In this document: one piece after another, positions 30,084 to 33,061 of the stretch
Layout of the letters: each line of letters starts with the position of its first letter
Numbering within the stretch: the stretch's first letter is position 1
Assembly: GCA_022450585.1 (NCBI GenBank)
Contig: JAKUPR010000015.1
Span: 1-33,061 of the forward strand
Source of the DNA: Anaerolineales bacterium
Lineage (GTDB): Bacteria; Chloroflexota; Anaerolineae; Anaerolineales; UBA11657
Direction of reading: 5' to 3'
Length of the DNA: 33,061 nt
Notes under the pieces: generated by a model
The model's input: only the letters and a program-made list of their open reading frames with translations
Databases searched by the model: none
Told to the model about the DNA's origin: nothing
Program-made: the position numbers and the translations under genes

Positions 30084-31040
30084 ATGAGTGAAAAGACGCA
30101 GCCAGTTCATCGTAGAGTGATTATATTGGGATCGGGTCCTGCTGGACTGACAGCCGCAATATATTCCGCTCGAGCCTATTTAGAACCCCTACTTATTTCG
30201 GGGGATGAGCCTGGAGGGCAACTTACACTTACCACTGATGTAGAAAACTATCCGGGTTATCCAGAAGGTATTCAAGGACCGGATATGATGGAGGACTTTA
30301 GAGCTCAGGCAGAGAGATTCAATACAGAGTTTCAAAGCGGGCATGTGCAGAGCGTTGATTTGTCTGGGACACCATTTCGCTTACAACTTGAGTCTCGGAG
30401 TGATACGATAAGCTGTGACTCTCTGATTGTAGCTACGGGCGCATCGGCCAAATGGTTGGGCTTGGAATCAGAAAGCGCTCTTCGCGGTAGGGGGGTATCT
30501 GCCTGTGCTACCTGCGACGGCTTTTTTTTCCGTGACAAGGAAGTGGCCGTTGTTGGAGGAGGTGATACAGCAATGGAAGAGGCGCTCTTCCTGACAAAAT
30601 TTGCAAGTAAAGTATATGTCATTCATCGCAGAGAGGAGCTAAGAGCCAGTCAGTTCATGCAGCAGCGTGCTTTTAGTAACGAAAAAATTGGCTTTGTATG
30701 GGACAGTGCTGTGGTTGATGTTCTCAGCGCAGATGGGGAGGCTGTTGATGGTTTGCAGCTACGCAACGTTAAGACCGAAACTCAAAGAGAGCTTCGAGTG
30801 GATGGGGTGTTCGTGGCAATTGGCCACAAACCAAACACAGATCTTTTCCGCGGGCAGTTGGAATTGGACGAGCTTGGATATATAGACGTGAAACCTGGCA
30901 GTACTTATACTAGCGTAGAGGGGGTATTTGCCTGTGGTGATGCTGCCGACAAAGAGTATCGGCAGGCGGTAACCGCAGCTGGAACTGGTTGTATGGCTGC
31001 TATAGATGCTGAACGGTGGCTTACTGAGCAGGAGTCCTAA
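30084..31040 (+). CDS. trxB: Thioredoxin-disulfide reductase
   Basis: VIILGSGPAGLTAAIYSARA, GGQLTLTTDVENYPGYPEGIQGPDMM, ACATCDGFFFRDKEVAVVGGGDTAMEEALFLTKFA, GVFACGDAADKEYRQAVTAAGTGCMAAIDAERWL. Confidence 0.96.
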   Translation: MSEKTQPVHRRVIILGSGPAGLTAAIYSARAYLEPLLISGDEPGGQLTLTTDVENYPGYPEGIQGPDMMEDFRAQAERFNTEFQSGHVQSVDLSGTPFRLQLESRSDTISCDSLIVATGASAKWLGLESESALRGRGVSACATCDGFFFRDKEVAVVGGGDTAMEEALFLTKFASKVYVIHRREELRASQFMQQRAFSNEKIGFVWDSAVVDVLSADGEAVDGLQLRNVKTETQRELRVDGVFVAIGHKPNTDLFRGQLELDELGYIDVKPGSTYTSVEGVFACGDAADKEYRQAVTAAGTGCMAAIDAERWLTEQES

Positions 31041-31222
31041 AGACACTCGTAAATCAAGTTGGAATCCAGCCAGCTATTCTCTAGCTCAGCGAGATTGCAT
31101 GTTACATAATAATGTTGCCAAGTCTTAGGTCGGTAGGTTCGGGGATTTGATGATGCGAAGAATTTGTTGTGTTGAGGAGCTTGGTGACAAAAGCTTTGTA
31201 TGGAGCTTACGAGGCTGTGCTA

Positions 31223-32227
31223 CTAGTCCTCTACCAAATTATGGAATCCAGCAAGTTGCCACCACCGTTCGCCATCTAAGGGCGCACCGCTAAGTAACAT
31301 AGGCTTTAGGAACTCAACTGATTTCTTCAGTCCCTCTATGTTCTGAATGTAGTCGCACTCCATCTCTATTGACAATGTGCCATCGTATCGAACTAGTTGT
31401 AAGGCAGTTAGAAACTCCCTCCAGAACAATTCATCGTGTCCCCACCCGATAAGGGTCCACATCCAGGAACGACGTTCAGGTGCATCGAGGGGTGTCATAT
31501 CAAACAGCCCCTTCAATCTCTGGTTTTTTTGGTCCGTCCTACAATCTTTGATGTGGACATGAAGAATTGCATCTCCTAGATAACGGACTGCCTCTGGCAA
31601 ATCGATTCTTTGGGCCATCAAATGGGATGGATCAAAGTTGCAGCCTATGGTTGGTCCAACCTCGTCCCGTAATTGCATCAGAGTGATGGGTGAATAAACT
31701 ATCTCGCCAATCCAAGGCTCTATTGCAATTGAGCATCCGTGGTCTTGTGCTATCTTTGCGTGCTCTTTCCAGAATGGGAATACGCGCTTGTCCCATTGCC
31801 AATCTAGAATACTGCGGTTGAATGGTTTCGTGGTGTCTATTACCCACACAGGTGCAGTACCGTCAGGCTCACCCTCTGGTAAACCTGCATTTGTGGTCAA
31901 GCAATTGATGCCTGTGGCTTCAGCCAATCTGCAAGCCTTCTTGAACCTATTGGTGTATTCCAGCGATACTTCTTTGTTCGGAGAAAGTGGTTCTCCATGA
32001 ACAGCGAGGGCGCTGACCCGCAGAGCATTATGCTTTAACGCCTGCTGCCAATGATCTAATTTTTTCTTGTTACTCAACAGTTGGTCGAGATCACAGTAAG
32101 TTCTCATAGCTGATCCCACGGTTGTAATCTCAACAGATTCTGCGCCTAGTTCTTTGGCAAAACATAGACCTTCCCCAAATTCAAACTGAGATAGAAATGC
32201 TGTGTGAATCCCTAGTTTCATGTTCAT
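31223..32227 (-). CDS. Sugar phosphate isomerase/epimerase-like TIM-barrel protein (AP endonuclease 2 superfamily)
   Basis: MNMKLGIHTAFLSQFEFGEGLCFAKELGAESVEI, IAIEPWIGEIVYSP, GCNFDPSHLMAQRID, ILHVHIKDCR, GTLSIEMECD; AGGAGG upstream of ATG. Confidence 0.85.
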   Translation of the reverse strand: MNMKLGIHTAFLSQFEFGEGLCFAKELGAESVEITTVGSAMRTYCDLDQLLSNKKKLDHWQQALKHNALRVSALAVHGEPLSPNKEVSLEYTNRFKKACRLAEATGINCLTTNAGLPEGEPDGTAPVWVIDTTKPFNRSILDWQWDKRVFPFWKEHAKIAQDHGCSIAIEPWIGEIVYSPITLMQLRDEVGPTIGCNFDPSHLMAQRIDLPEAVRYLGDAILHVHIKDCRTDQKNQRLKGLFDMTPLDAPERRSWMWTLIGWGHDELFWREFLTALQLVRYDGTLSIEMECDYIQNIEGLKKSVEFLKPMLLSGAPLDGERWWQLAGFHNLVED

Positions 32228-32386
32228 GGCCTCCTGCTGTCGAGGGACGCTATAGGTAATTTATGGTAGCAAACTACGTGATGCCGGTGTATCATACCAC
32301 TAAGCTAAACTTTTAGACTTGCAAGATATCAGTGTAATCCCGTCTATTCTTAGTGATGACCACAACTATTTTCTTGGAGTTGGCGC

Positions 32387-33061
32387 ATGGAGATACAACG
32401 ATTGCTGAGTGTTGTTGAAGCCCGTGAGCGTTTGCTTGGTGATGTTGAAGTCCTAGAATCTGAGCATGTGAACACAGAAAGTGCGCTCGGTAGAGTGCTG
32501 GCTGAGGATATCATGGCTGTCAATGATGCCCCTCCCTTTGCAAATTCTTCGATGGATGGTTATGCGGTGCGTGCAGCTGATGTGTCGAAAGCAAGTCTAG
32601 ATAGCCCTGTCATATTGCCTGTGAAGGCTGATATTCCTGCTGGGTCTGGTCTTCCACAGGCATTAACGGAGAATTCGGCGGCGCGAATTATGACTGGCGC
32701 TCCGTTACCAGATGGTGCCGATGCAGTGGTTCCCATTGAAATGACGGATGACAACGTACAGATGGGTGATGGGCATGCTCCACGGAATATAACTGTGCTT
32801 TCATCAGTCGATAGTGGTGATTATGTGCGTCTGGCGGGGCAAGATATGCGTCGTGGCGAACATGTGTTGATGTCAGGCGATTATCTTAGACCCCAGGAGA
32901 TCGGAGTTCTTGCAGTAGTTGGGCGCCGACAGGTATGTGTCGTTCGTAAACCTCGTGTGGCAATTCTTTCTACTGGAGATGAATTGGTAGAACCGGATGC
33001 AGAGCTAGGTCCAGGCCAGGTTCGTGATGCAAACAGTTTCACTTTGTCAAGCTTAGTGACC
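32387..33061 (+). CDS. moeA: Molybdopterin molybdenumtransferase, N-terminal part (runs off window end)
   Basis: Own translation: MEIQRLLSVVEARERLLGDVEVLESEHVNTESALGRVLAEDIMAVNDAPPFANSSMDGYAVRAADV...ARIMTGAPLPDGADAVVPIE...PRVAILSTGDELVEPDAELGPGQVRDANSFTLSSLV. Frame open to the last base. Confidence 0.94.
   Translation, partial: MEIQRLLSVVEARERLLGDVEVLESEHVNTESALGRVLAEDIMAVNDAPPFANSSMDGYAVRAADVSKASLDSPVILPVKADIPAGSGLPQALTENSAARIMTGAPLPDGADAVVPIEMTDDNVQMGDGHAPRNITVLSSVDSGDYVRLAGQDMRRGEHVLMSGDYLRPQEIGVLAVVGRRQVCVVRKPRVAILSTGDELVEPDAELGPGQVRDANSFTLSSLVT

Noticed and set aside
31041-31222. Short ORF from ATG 31147-31150 region between trxB and the isomerase gene
   Set aside because: Runs antisense into the isomerase 3' end and has no recognisable motif or ribosome-binding site.
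32277-32310. tRNA-like 5' half on the minus strand (GTTTAGCTTAGTGGTATGATACACCGGCATCACG)
   Set aside because: Resembles a D-loop (AGCTTAGTGGTA) but no D-stem pairing, anticodon stem or TTCGA T-arm follows; probably chance similarity.

Overview
This 33 kb window looks like chromosomal DNA from a bacterium. Alternative-mevalonate-type genes (isopentenyl phosphate kinase next to mevalonate kinase), a DUF2085 protein, a fused spermidine-synthase-like protein and a CdsZ-type zinc-ribbon protein would fit a Chloroflexota-like lineage, but that assignment is inference. Most of the window is housekeeping: partial murA, gyrB, an ubiA/MVK/IPK operon, tlyA, lepA, a FAD oxidoreductase plus a GT39-like glycosyltransferase, yggS/yggT/pgeF, tlpA/ccdA, a homocysteine methyltransferase, a CaCA antiporter, a TauE-like permease, mobA, a CDP-alcohol phosphatidyltransferase with a Pcs-like motif, a WD40 protein, hemW, an ABC exporter, trxB, a sugar isomerase/epimerase-like protein and partial moeA. 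I see no CRISPR array, transposon, prophage, rRNA or convincing tRNA, and no clear novel multi-gene defence-type system. The points most worth a second look are: a natural Cys-to-Asp change at the MurA catalytic/fosfomycin position; an isoprenoid-to-polyprenyl-sugar operon; a degenerate-J-domain/TM/SH3 protein; an unannotated 45-aa Mop/TOBE-like micro-ORF after yggT; two genes with an identical TATAAT-5nt-ATG arrangement (possible leaderless mRNAs); a phosphatidylcholine-synthase-like enzyme; and an ABC exporter with an insertion between the A-loop region and Walker A. All calls come from reading the sequence and supplied ORFs; no database search was run.
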